A DNA stretch of 64,000 nucleotides, from contig JAGBKB010000083.1 of the NCBI GenBank assembly GCA_017934175.1, positions 1 through 64,000 on the forward strand. Reading direction: 5' to 3'. This document shows positions 38,503-46,826 of this stretch, in pieces. Numbering within the stretch: the first letter of the stretch is position 1; every line of letters begins with the position of its first letter. This DNA comes from Lachnospiraceae bacterium (GTDB lineage Bacteria; Bacillota; Clostridia; Lachnospirales; Lachnospiraceae). The position numbers were made by a program, and so were the translations under genes. The notes beneath the pieces are model-generated. The model did no database searches, was not told the DNA's origin, and was given only the letters and a program-made list of their open reading frames with translations.

Positions 38503-38936
38503 AATTCTTCTACAATTTCATTTATAAGTTTTCCATCTGCTTTTCCTTTAAGTTCTGGCATTATGCCTTTCATAATTAGACCTTTATTTTTACCAGCAAC
38601 TAAATCTGAAAACTTATCATTTATGAGTTTTAATATCTCTTCTTTACTCATAAGTTTTGGTGCATATGCTTCTACATATGCATATCTATTTTTAAACTCT
38701 GTTAATAAATCTTGTCTATCTGCCGGACAAGTATCTATTTGCTCTTTTATAGTTTTTAACTCTTTAAGCACAACTTGGCTTACGATATCATCTGGTATAT
38801 TTACTCTATCTCCGCCTTTATCAATAACAATTTTCTTTGCAGCATCTACAAGAGATGAAATAGCATTTTTCTTTTCCTGATTTTTTTCTTTCATTGCTGT
38901 CATCATGTCTTTTTTAATTTGTTCAATAAGTGCCAT
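38493..38936 (-). CDS. GatB/YqeY domain protein
   Basis: 147 aa, helical: LIEQIKKDMMTAMKEKN at the start and KNKGLIMKGIMPELKGKADGK near the end are the YqeY signature, where most members have 'MGKVMGxLMPxLKGKADG'. YqeY-like proteins resemble the tail of GatB that touches tRNA; their role is not established. First gene of the YqeY-GNAT-DUF2156-ispF overlapping set. Confidence 0.9.
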   Translation of the reverse strand: MALIEQIKKDMMTAMKEKNQEKKNAISSLVDAAKKIVIDKGGDRVNIPDDIVSQVVLKELKTIKEQIDTCPADRQDLLTEFKNRYAYVEAYAPKLMSKEEILKLINDKFSDLVAGKNKGLIMKGIMPELKGKADGKLINEIVEELCK

Positions 38937-38998
38937 AATAATTCTCCTTTACATTTTATTATATGAATTACATATCAATAATAACAAACTCTTTTTTA

Positions 38999-39784
38999 CT
39001 AATCATAAATATTTGAAAAATATAATGCAAAATATAGTATCAGTATATGAAGTGGATAAAACAAATAATGTAGTCTTCTTAAATCAAAGTATCCTTTTGT
39101 ACCATCATAAAAATAGATAAAAAATACTGATAATATACCAAGCCCATAATAATTATTAATTGTTATTAAAAATGTGGCTATAAGTGTAAATAGACACTTT
39201 AGATTTAAATCGTGTCTAAATATATAGAATATATAAGTTAATATAATACCTTCTATCCAATAATCTGATTTCAAAAAGAATGTTATAATTGCCGCTATGA
39301 TAGCCGGAAATATTGTTAAAAATATTGGTAAATTAGACATCAATTTTATAGTAGATAACATTATAAGAGCAATAAAGTATGTCCATAGTACATTTTGCAC
39401 TTGAAAGCAATCAAAACTTAATTTATTGAATATCATTAAATCAAATGGCAATTCAGATACAATTGCAAGTATAAAAACCCTAATTATATATTTAAATACA
39501 TTGCTGGATTTTCTAAACCCTTCAACTATTAAAAATGAAAATATAGGAAATGAGATGCGCCCTATTATCCTTAATATAGAATAAATAAGTAACCACTTTT
39601 TTGCTTCAGGTAGTTTTATTGCATTTTGAAATAAAGTAGGGTCGTATCCATATAGTTTACCACCACTTATAATAATAAATGCAAAGTGGTCCAAAAACAT
39701 TGTAAACATTGCAATTATAACAAGAGCATTATGTGAAAATCCTATTTCTCTCTTTTTTAATTCAAGCCATCTTAATATATCCAA
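38999..39784 (-). CDS. TraX family membrane protein
   Basis: 261 aa with about eight membrane helices. Family motifs: ALVIIAMFTMFLDHFAF, RISFPIFSFLIVEGFRKSSN with AIVSELPFDLM, and LFYPLHILILYF at the end. TraX was named for acetylation of F-pilin; in Clostridia it is a common chromosomal gene without pili nearby and may acetylate other envelope molecules. It lies 14 bp after metG. Confidence 0.85.
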   Translation of the reverse strand: MDILRWLELKKREIGFSHNALVIIAMFTMFLDHFAFIIISGGKLYGYDPTLFQNAIKLPEAKKWLLIYSILRIIGRISFPIFSFLIVEGFRKSSNVFKYIIRVFILAIVSELPFDLMIFNKLSFDCFQVQNVLWTYFIALIMLSTIKLMSNLPIFLTIFPAIIAAIITFFLKSDYWIEGIILTYIFYIFRHDLNLKCLFTLIATFLITINNYYGLGILSVFFIYFYDGTKGYFDLRRLHYLFYPLHILILYFALYFSNIYD

Positions 39785-39798
39785 AGTGAATGCCCTTT

Positions 39799-41361
39799 CT
39801 AACCTTTTTCAGCAGTTTTTGTTTCAATTCTAACGAATAGATTTTCTTTTTCTTTAGTAACCATAGTATTATCTTTAATTGCATATTCTTTCAAATTGTT
39901 TAAAGTTATATCATTTACACTAAACATTTGTAATATTTTTTCTGATGTTTCTGGCATAAAACTATATATAAGTTTTGCACCTTTAACTATGTTTACTGAC
40001 AGATTATAAAGAACTGTTTTTAATCTATCTGCTTTTGCCTCATCTTTTGCAAGTGCCCAAGGTTCTGTCTCATCTATATATTTATTGCAACGTCTAAATA
40101 TATCAAATGCACTATCTACAGCATCTTGCAATTTCAAATCATCCATTGATTTTATTGTCTTATCTATTGATTCATTTACTGATTTATATAAATCTTGGTC
40201 TACATCTGATTTTACATTTTTATTTATTATTTCGCCACTATGATATTTATTAATCATTGCTACTGTTCTACTTACAAGATTACCCAATACATTTGCCAAA
40301 TCTGTATTATATCTTTCAGTTATAAGTTTAGTACTTACGACTCCATCATTGTCATATGGCATCTCATGAAGTAAATAAAATCTCACCCCATCTACACCAT
40401 ACATTTCACATAATTCATCTGGGTATAATACATTTCCTCTTGACTTTGACATTTTTGTACCATCTTCACTTTCTTCACTCGCAGACAATAGCCATGGGTG
40501 ACCAAATACTTGTTTTGGTAAAGGTTCCCCAAGTGCCATAAGGAATATTGGCCAATAAATGGTATGAAATCTTACAATGTCTTTGCCTATAACATGCAAA
40601 TCAGCCGGCCAGTATTTTTTGTATAATTCACCTTTTTCATCTACATCATATCCAAGCCCAGTTATATAATTATTAAGTGCATCAAGCCACACATATATAA
40701 CATGTTTTTCATCAAATGTAACTGGTATTCCCCATTTAAAAGTACTTCTTGATACACATAAATCTTTAAGCCCAGGAAGTAAAAAGTTATTAATCATTTC
40801 ATTTTTTCTACTTACAGGTTTTATAAAATCATTATTCTTGATATACTCTATAAGTTTGTCAGCATATTTAGACATCTTGAAAAAATATGCTTCTTCTTTT
40901 GCCTTATATACCTCTCTCCCACAGTCAGGGCACTTCCCATCTACAAGTTGTGAATCAGTAAAAAATGATTCGCAAGGTGTGCAGTACCATCCTTCATATT
41001 CGTCTTTATATATGTCTCCATTGTCGTATAGTCTTTTAAAAATATGTTGACATGACTTCACATGGTCTTCATCAGTAGTTCTAATAAAGCGATTATAACT
41101 TATATTAAGTTTATCATATATTTTTTTTACTTCACCTGCTATATTATCAACATAAGATTTTGGGTCTATTCCTGCTTCAGCCGCTTTCTTTTCTATTTTT
41201 TCTCCGTGTTCATCAGTTCCAGTCATAAAAAATACATCATAGCCCTGTTCTCTTTTAAACCTTGCAATGCTGTCAGCAAGAACTACATCATATACATTTC
41301 CTATATGAGGCTTTCCAGATGTATAAACTATAGCAGTTGTTATATAATACTTTTCATTCAT
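39799..41361 (-). CDS. metG: Methionyl-tRNA synthetase, short form
   Basis: Class I synthetase: YTSGKPHIGNVYD (HIGH), zinc Cys in CTPCESFF and CPDCGREV, KMSKSRGNV (KMSKS) and the anticodon-binding helices. At 520 aa it lacks the C-terminal Trbp111-type tRNA-binding domain found in the roughly 650-aa forms of many Clostridia. AAGGAGAG precedes the ATG. A terminator hairpin lies in the short gap upstream. Confidence 0.96.
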   Translation of the reverse strand: MNEKYYITTAIVYTSGKPHIGNVYDVVLADSIARFKREQGYDVFFMTGTDEHGEKIEKKAAEAGIDPKSYVDNIAGEVKKIYDKLNISYNRFIRTTDEDHVKSCQHIFKRLYDNGDIYKDEYEGWYCTPCESFFTDSQLVDGKCPDCGREVYKAKEEAYFFKMSKYADKLIEYIKNNDFIKPVSRKNEMINNFLLPGLKDLCVSRSTFKWGIPVTFDEKHVIYVWLDALNNYITGLGYDVDEKGELYKKYWPADLHVIGKDIVRFHTIYWPIFLMALGEPLPKQVFGHPWLLSASEESEDGTKMSKSRGNVLYPDELCEMYGVDGVRFYLLHEMPYDNDGVVSTKLITERYNTDLANVLGNLVSRTVAMINKYHSGEIINKNVKSDVDQDLYKSVNESIDKTIKSMDDLKLQDAVDSAFDIFRRCNKYIDETEPWALAKDEAKADRLKTVLYNLSVNIVKGAKLIYSFMPETSEKILQMFSVNDITLNNLKEYAIKDNTMVTKEKENLFVRIETKTAEKG

Positions 41362-41378
41362 ATTTCTCTCCTTAAAAC

Positions 41379-41405
41379 AAAAGAGAACTTTTATGGTTCT
41401 CTTTT
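41379..41405 (-). terminator. Intrinsic terminator before metG
   Basis: 10-bp stem AAAAGAGAAC / GTTCTCTTTT with a 7-nt loop, followed on the minus strand by TTTTGTTTT. It would end the lipoprotein gene at 41433. It also lies 18 bp before the metG start, so metG transcription may depend on read-through or a promoter in the gap. Confidence 0.75.
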
Positions 41406-41432
41406 ATATCAAATATAGTATTAAGTTTACTA

Positions 41433-42104
41433 TTATTCATCCTCTTTTTTTGAGCCATCTCTATTAACAAGTTGCACTTCACAAGATGATAAATTAAAAT
41501 TAGAAATATAAGTCTCAGTCACACAATGAACTATATCTTCAAGAGATATCTTACCGATTAAGTCTTTTCCTTCTTTTCCTTGATACTCTTCTAAGTCAGA
41601 ATTATCTACTGGAGATGAAATATAATCTACATATGATACTATACCTTTTTTACTTATAGTTCCAGTCGCACCAGGCCCAGCAGCCATCTGATTATTCTCA
41701 TCATCTACAATTTCTAAAGAATAGAACTCAGAATCTTCTCCTAAAACCTTTAAATCTTTAAGTGCCATATCTACTGATTCTGGAGTAATCTCATTTAAAT
41801 CATATAGAACTGTCCTATAAGCACTCTTATATCTTGTAACTTTTACAACAGAGCCATTTGGATTAGTGACATTTTCTTCTTTTTCTTGTATCCCAAGTGG
41901 CACATATATTATTGCTGTCTCAATAGGAACTGCATCGCTTATAGAGCCTCTTTCAGGATGCACCCCTGGAGTTATTTTTTCTGTAGTTTCTTTAGTGCCT
42001 ACCTCTACCCAATTATGCTTTCTCTTTTTTGCACAAGAGAAAAGTGTTGCTATCATAAACACTAATAAAGCAATATATACTACTTTTTTTACATTTTTTG
42101 ACAT
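41433..42104 (-). CDS. GerM-like lipoprotein
   Basis: 223 aa. Signal peptide with lipobox ATLFSC. The mature part has a GerM-like pattern: IIYVPLG, a long polar loop, RTVLYDLNEITPESVDMALKDL and a final SLEDIVHCVTETYISNF. GerM domains occur in sporulation, germination and wall lipoproteins. The similarity is weak, so the domain call is tentative. Anchored outside the membrane; probably monocistronic. Confidence 0.55.
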   Translation of the reverse strand: MSKNVKKVVYIALLVFMIATLFSCAKKRKHNWVEVGTKETTEKITPGVHPERGSISDAVPIETAIIYVPLGIQEKEENVTNPNGSVVKVTRYKSAYRTVLYDLNEITPESVDMALKDLKVLGEDSEFYSLEIVDDENNQMAAGPGATGTISKKGIVSYVDYISSPVDNSDLEEYQGKEGKDLIGKISLEDIVHCVTETYISNFNLSSCEVQLVNRDGSKKEDE

Positions 42105-42168
42105 TTTAATCTCCTAAAACTTTTGCATTTCTTATGATTATAGCACAGACACAAGCCTATATATTTTA

Positions 42169-42933
42169 TCATTTTTTAATGATTTTTTCAAGCAAATTGC
42201 GATATTTCACAAAATTTTCATAGGTAAATTGCCCTATTTTATTTGCATTTTCGCCATATGCTGTCAAAAACACTATTTTAGTATTTGTGAACTCTGGCCA
42301 CAACCTTGAAAGCCCACCTATTTCTCCCATGGCAATAAAAATACACTCTTTTCTCATATTATTTATATTTTTGCTACATTTCCTTGCAGTAATCATAAAG
42401 TCAAATAATTCTTTTTTAGTTTTTACATATGTAGCACATTTAACATAATCTATATAAGTTTTGGTCATATTATTAAAAAGCGATTCATATTTTCTTTTAG
42501 ATAGTGCTTTATCAAATATATGATTTGATAATATTACTTTTTTATACTTATTTTTAAATAACTTATCATAATTGCTTTCATTTTTACTATACATATTATA
42601 TTCAACATCTAAATATTCTACACTTGTATGTAAATATAATTTTTCAATGTAATTGTAGTAAGTCTTATCATCCAATGATACCTTCCCACCCTCGGCTTCA
42701 GTCCTAATAGTTACAATAATCTTTTTTTGTGTCAAGTCAATATGTATATAATTAATAATCATTATTATTTCATCTATACTGACACCACTTTTAAGTAAAT
42801 AGTCAATTCTTAATTCGAGCAACTTATTTTTTTCTTTCTCAAGTGAAGCAACCTTGTCCATAAATAATACTTTATCATATTCAAGGATAGGATAACATAA
42901 TTCATATTTATTTTTAGATTTAATGTTAGACAT
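42169..42933 (-). CDS. aroD: Divergent type I 3-dehydroquinate dehydratase
   Basis: Third step of the shikimate pathway. The barrel motifs match type I: LLELRIDYLL (Glu and Asp), KKIIVTIRTEAEGG, EYLDVE, KVILSNHIFD (catalytic His) and DYVKCATYVKTK (Schiff-base Lys). The end has GGLSRLWPEF and ENANKIGQF, with the substrate Arg and Gln. 254 aa. Several loops differ from the textbook enzyme (NH-I-F for HDF, IGQ for PGQ). No other aro gene is in the window. Confidence 0.78.
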   Translation of the reverse strand: MSNIKSKNKYELCYPILEYDKVLFMDKVASLEKEKNKLLELRIDYLLKSGVSIDEIIMIINYIHIDLTQKKIIVTIRTEAEGGKVSLDDKTYYNYIEKLYLHTSVEYLDVEYNMYSKNESNYDKLFKNKYKKVILSNHIFDKALSKRKYESLFNNMTKTYIDYVKCATYVKTKKELFDFMITARKCSKNINNMRKECIFIAMGEIGGLSRLWPEFTNTKIVFLTAYGENANKIGQFTYENFVKYRNLLEKIIKK

Positions 42934-42939
42934 ATGAGT

Positions 42940-43758
42940 TTATAAACCATATATTTCTATTGCATTATTATACAAAACATCCGAAACTTCTTCTATATCA
43001 ATTCCTTTTATTTTTGCTATTTCTTCTATCACATATTTTATATTACTTGAATCATTTCTTTTCCCTCTTAATGGAACAGGCGATAGCCATGGCGCATCAG
43101 TTTCTGTCACTATGTTTTCTATAGGAATAGTTTCTACTACTTCTTTTAATTTTCTTCTATTTTTAAATGTAACAACTCCACCAACCCCTATGCAAAATCC
43201 CAATTTCACATATTCAAGTGCTATATCTTTTTCATAAGAGAAACAATGTATAATTCCAGTAAGTCCTAAAGCATATGCTTTAATAATATCAAGTGTATCT
43301 TTACAAGCATCTCTTGAATGAACTACTATTGGAAGGTCCAATTTTTTTGCCAAGTTTAGTTCTGCTATAAACCATTCTTTTTGTCTCTCATAATCATCTT
43401 TGCTCTTAAAGTCACCATAGTAATCAAGTCCAATCTCTCCAATAGCAACTGCCGTAATCTTACCATCATCATATACTAAACTCTTAAGTTCATTTATATA
43501 TTTTTCTCCTTCATCACTATTGGGACTAAAACTTGGTATATCATCAGGATGAGTGCCAATTACATAATGTAGTTTAGGTACTCCATCAACTTTATTATAA
43601 ATATTAGCGATTTCTTTTTCTTTTTTAGAGTTTTCAAGGCTTGCCCCTATAAGAGTTATATCAGTAACTCCATCAGTTGCCATTTTTTTTAATAATGTTT
43701 CTCTATCCGCATCATATATACTATCACTATAATGTGCATGTGTATCAAAAATCACCAT
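42940..43758 (-). CDS. tatD: TatD family metal-dependent hydrolase
   Basis: TIM-barrel DNase: FDTHAHYSDS gives the HxH metal site, AIGEIGLDYYG the Glu, PIVVHSRDA and GIIHCFS the further His, and ETDAPWLSP the Asp. 272 aa. It lies 6 bp upstream of the aroD gene. In Firmicutes tatD often follows metG; here aroD and a lipoprotein gene stand between the two. Confidence 0.93.
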   Translation of the reverse strand: MVIFDTHAHYSDSIYDADRETLLKKMATDGVTDITLIGASLENSKKEKEIANIYNKVDGVPKLHYVIGTHPDDIPSFSPNSDEGEKYINELKSLVYDDGKITAVAIGEIGLDYYGDFKSKDDYERQKEWFIAELNLAKKLDLPIVVHSRDACKDTLDIIKAYALGLTGIIHCFSYEKDIALEYVKLGFCIGVGGVVTFKNRRKLKEVVETIPIENIVTETDAPWLSPVPLRGKRNDSSNIKYVIEEIAKIKGIDIEEVSDVLYNNAIEIYGL

Positions 43759-43793
43759 AATTAAAACCCTCTAAACCATAATCCCATTTTTAC

Positions 43794-44795
43794 TTAAACT
43801 GCCGATAATATATGCATATTTCTTATATCATTATCTTTTATTTTATTATTTATCTCGTAGGCATGTGGTTCAAGATATATATCTTCTCTACTTGTTAAGC
43901 CTTCATATTTAAGCCTTTCTATCAATACTCTTGCAATAAGTTCTATATCTCTTCTAATTTTATCATTAAACATCTTATCATCTGAAACATTTAATAGAGA
44001 TATAAGCATATTTTCAAATGGTACTTCTACCACACTATCATCTTCAATTCCTTCAATATAATTTAATTCACTTTTAACTTTAAAGTTCTTTGGCCATGAT
44101 AAATCTCTAAGTGTTCTAAACCTCCATTTGTAATATGGCATATATACTTCATTTAGTAAAAAAGTTGTATGCATAGTTGCCTTTACAAATTCATAGAGTG
44201 CTAATCTTGCAGCACCAAGTTCATCGTGTGAAATACATCTATCAAAATTATACTGACCAGATTGTGCCATAGTTAGTACTTGACCAGCAAGTTTTTTTAA
44301 TTTTATATCTTCTGGAAATGTAGAAAGTTTTAGTCTTATGCCTGATATTATCTTACTATCATCCTTCCATATCTCACCATTTATAAGTTCTGCCAAATAC
44401 TCTTCATCTATAGTGAGCCACTCATATGTTCCAAGTTTTCCATCCAATGTCCCAGTTTTTTCTTTTAAAAAATCTGATACTCTTTTTACACCTCTCCTAT
44501 TTCCACCAACAGGAGACACAACTGCTCTCTCGTAGCCATTATAAACTTTTGGGAGTTTTGAGTATGCTCTTTCTAATTTAAATTTTGTTTCATCATCAAT
44601 TTCATCACCAATAAAAATCTGAAATCCAGGGTCAAAATCATGGTCTGTAGATACTAAATCATCATAACCAAAACATTCAGAGCCAGAGCCAATTAAGCCT
44701 ACTGCTATCTTACTAATCAAATTAGGGAACTCTGCCTTTAACATAGGTTCCCCATATTCATAATAAAAATTTTTTGATATTTCTATTCCCTTCAT
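43794..44795 (-). CDS. DUF4037 nucleotidyltransferase-like protein
   Basis: 333 aa. The N-terminal part has GLIGSGSECFGYDD and STDHDFDPGFQIFI, a GS...DxD nucleotidyltransferase pattern typical of DUF4037. The remainder is helical (SGQYNFDRCISHDELGAARL, YYKWRFRTLRDL). Related folds add nucleotides to small molecules such as aminoglycosides or act in toxin-antitoxin systems. The substrate here is unknown. Confidence 0.8.
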   Translation of the reverse strand: MKGIEISKNFYYEYGEPMLKAEFPNLISKIAVGLIGSGSECFGYDDLVSTDHDFDPGFQIFIGDEIDDETKFKLERAYSKLPKVYNGYERAVVSPVGGNRRGVKRVSDFLKEKTGTLDGKLGTYEWLTIDEEYLAELINGEIWKDDSKIISGIRLKLSTFPEDIKLKKLAGQVLTMAQSGQYNFDRCISHDELGAARLALYEFVKATMHTTFLLNEVYMPYYKWRFRTLRDLSWPKNFKVKSELNYIEGIEDDSVVEVPFENMLISLLNVSDDKMFNDKIRRDIELIARVLIERLKYEGLTSREDIYLEPHAYEINNKIKDNDIRNMHILSAV

Positions 44796-44843
44796 AATAT
44801 TATTATATAGATTTATAATATGAAATGCAAGTTTATAATATAT

Positions 44844-46766
44844 TTATAATTTTACGGAATTATTTATTCTCATTAATCTCATACTATTTAAAACTGCTAA
44901 AATCATCACTCCTACATCTGAAAATACTGCGAGCCACATATTTGATATTCCTATCATTGACAAAATAAGCACAAGTACTTTTATACCAATAGAAATAAAG
45001 ATATTCTCATACACTGTCTTCATAATTCTTTTTACAAGATAATAAGCCTTTGGTACACCTAATATATCATCATTCATGAGTACAATATCTGAAAGTTCAA
45101 TAGCCGTATCGGAACCAACTCCACCCATAGCAATTCCCACATCGGCTCTTGTTATACACGGTGCATCATTTACACCATCACCAATAAATGACAATTTTTC
45201 ATCTTTGATTAATTCTTCTACTATTTTTAGTTTTTCATCAGGCAACAAACTTGAATGGTGCTCATCTATTCCTATTTTATCAGACACTTCTTTTGCAGTA
45301 CTCTCTCTGTCTCCTGTAAGCATTATAGTCTTTTTTGCTCCAAGTCGCTTTAAGCACGATATTGATTTTTCAGCATTTTCTTTTATAACATCATCTATTA
45401 ATATATGCCCTTCATAAGAGCCATCTATAGCCACATGAACAATAGTTCCAGCACTTTTACACTCAATAAAGTCAATGTTATTATCTTTCATTAGTTTATC
45501 ATTACCAGCCAATACTTTTTTGCCATTAACAACACCGCTTAATCCTCTTCCGCCTATCTCTATAACATCATTTACCTTATTAATGTCAATATTTTTTCCA
45601 TAGTATTTGAGTATTGATTTTGCTATTGGATGATTTGAGAAAAATTCTATATGTGCTACAATTTTGATAAATTCATCCTCACTCATTTTACAATGATGTA
45701 TCCCAACTACTTCAAAGACCCCTTTAGTCATAGTTCCAGTCTTGTCAAACGCAAATGTTTTTACCTTTGACAATACTTCTACATAATTAGTTCCCTTTAT
45801 AAGTATTCCCATTTTAGAGGCTGTACCTATTCCTGTAAAAAATGCAAGTGGTACACTTATAAGAATAGCACATGGACAACTAATAACAAGTATAGTAAGC
45901 GCTCTATATGCCCAAATTGAAAACTCTGGTTTCATATGCATAAATAAATATTGAAATAGAGATGGCATTATAAATGTAAGTGCAGAAATGATACAAACTA
46001 TTGGTGTATATATTTTTGCGAAACTTCTTATAAATGTTTCAGACTTTGATTTTTTTTCTGTAGCATTTTCAATTAAGTCTAATATTTTGCTTGCAGTAGA
46101 ATCTTTAAATTCTTTTTTTACCTGGACTTTGATAACTTTGTCATTATTCATAAGCCCACTTGCTACACTATCTCCAACAGTCACATATCTTGGTATGCTT
46201 TCACCGGTAAGCATAGCAGTATTTAATGTTGTTGCACCTTCTACAATCTCTCCATCAATAGGTATTTTTTCATACGGATTGATGATTATGGTGTCTCCAA
46301 TTTTAAGTTCTTCAGGTTTAACAATTTTGACATTTCCATCAATATATAGATTAGCAAATTCTGGCATAATCTCAACAAGTGATTTTATACTATTTCTGCT
46401 TTTATCCATAGAAAACTCTTCAAACATCTCACCTATTTGAAAAAATATTATAACCGCGATTGCTTCATGAGTCTCACCTATTATAAAAGCACCTATTGAT
46501 GCAATAGTCATAAGAACATTTTCATCAAGTCCTTCACCTCTAAAAACACTCTTAAATGCATTTATTACTATCTCATAGCCACAAATTATATACGCTAATA
46601 TAGAAATTATTAATTCATATTTAGTATCAAGTTTAATTATATGTGCTATCACAACAAGTAAAACTGCAATTATCATTCTTATTATATGTATTTTAATATT
46701 TCCCTCTTCTTCTTCAACATTATTGTCAACATCAATTTCATCTTCTAATTTTGCTTCATTTTCCAT
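44844..46766 (-). CDS. Zn/Cd-type heavy-metal P-type ATPase
   Basis: 640 aa. CPCALLISVPLAF is the metal-channel motif, DKTGTMTKG holds the phosphorylated Asp, MLTGDRESTAKE and GDGVNDAPCITRADVGIAMG are P- and N-domain motifs. The last helices contain AVFSDVGVMILAVLNSMRL, the Asp-Gly pattern of the zinc/cadmium/lead subgroup. There is no N-terminal heavy-metal-binding domain, only an acidic head (EDEIDVDNNVEEEEG) that could collect metal. Exports metal from the cytoplasm. No regulator gene lies beside it. Confidence 0.92.
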   Translation of the reverse strand: MENEAKLEDEIDVDNNVEEEEGNIKIHIIRMIIAVLLVVIAHIIKLDTKYELIISILAYIICGYEIVINAFKSVFRGEGLDENVLMTIASIGAFIIGETHEAIAVIIFFQIGEMFEEFSMDKSRNSIKSLVEIMPEFANLYIDGNVKIVKPEELKIGDTIIINPYEKIPIDGEIVEGATTLNTAMLTGESIPRYVTVGDSVASGLMNNDKVIKVQVKKEFKDSTASKILDLIENATEKKSKSETFIRSFAKIYTPIVCIISALTFIMPSLFQYLFMHMKPEFSIWAYRALTILVISCPCAILISVPLAFFTGIGTASKMGILIKGTNYVEVLSKVKTFAFDKTGTMTKGVFEVVGIHHCKMSEDEFIKIVAHIEFFSNHPIAKSILKYYGKNIDINKVNDVIEIGGRGLSGVVNGKKVLAGNDKLMKDNNIDFIECKSAGTIVHVAIDGSYEGHILIDDVIKENAEKSISCLKRLGAKKTIMLTGDRESTAKEVSDKIGIDEHHSSLLPDEKLKIVEELIKDEKLSFIGDGVNDAPCITRADVGIAMGGVGSDTAIELSDIVLMNDDILGVPKAYYLVKRIMKTVYENIFISIGIKVLVLILSMIGISNMWLAVFSDVGVMILAVLNSMRLMRINNSVKL

Positions 46767-46826
46767 ACTAATACATTCTCCTAATAACTATGTAAAATTT
46801 TCTTAATACTATAAATTATATTTACT

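Noticed and set aside
41362..41432. Possible T-box leader before metG
   Set aside because: The gap is only 71 bp, holds a plain terminator hairpin of the upstream gene and has no T-box sequence. The gap before cysS is also too short.
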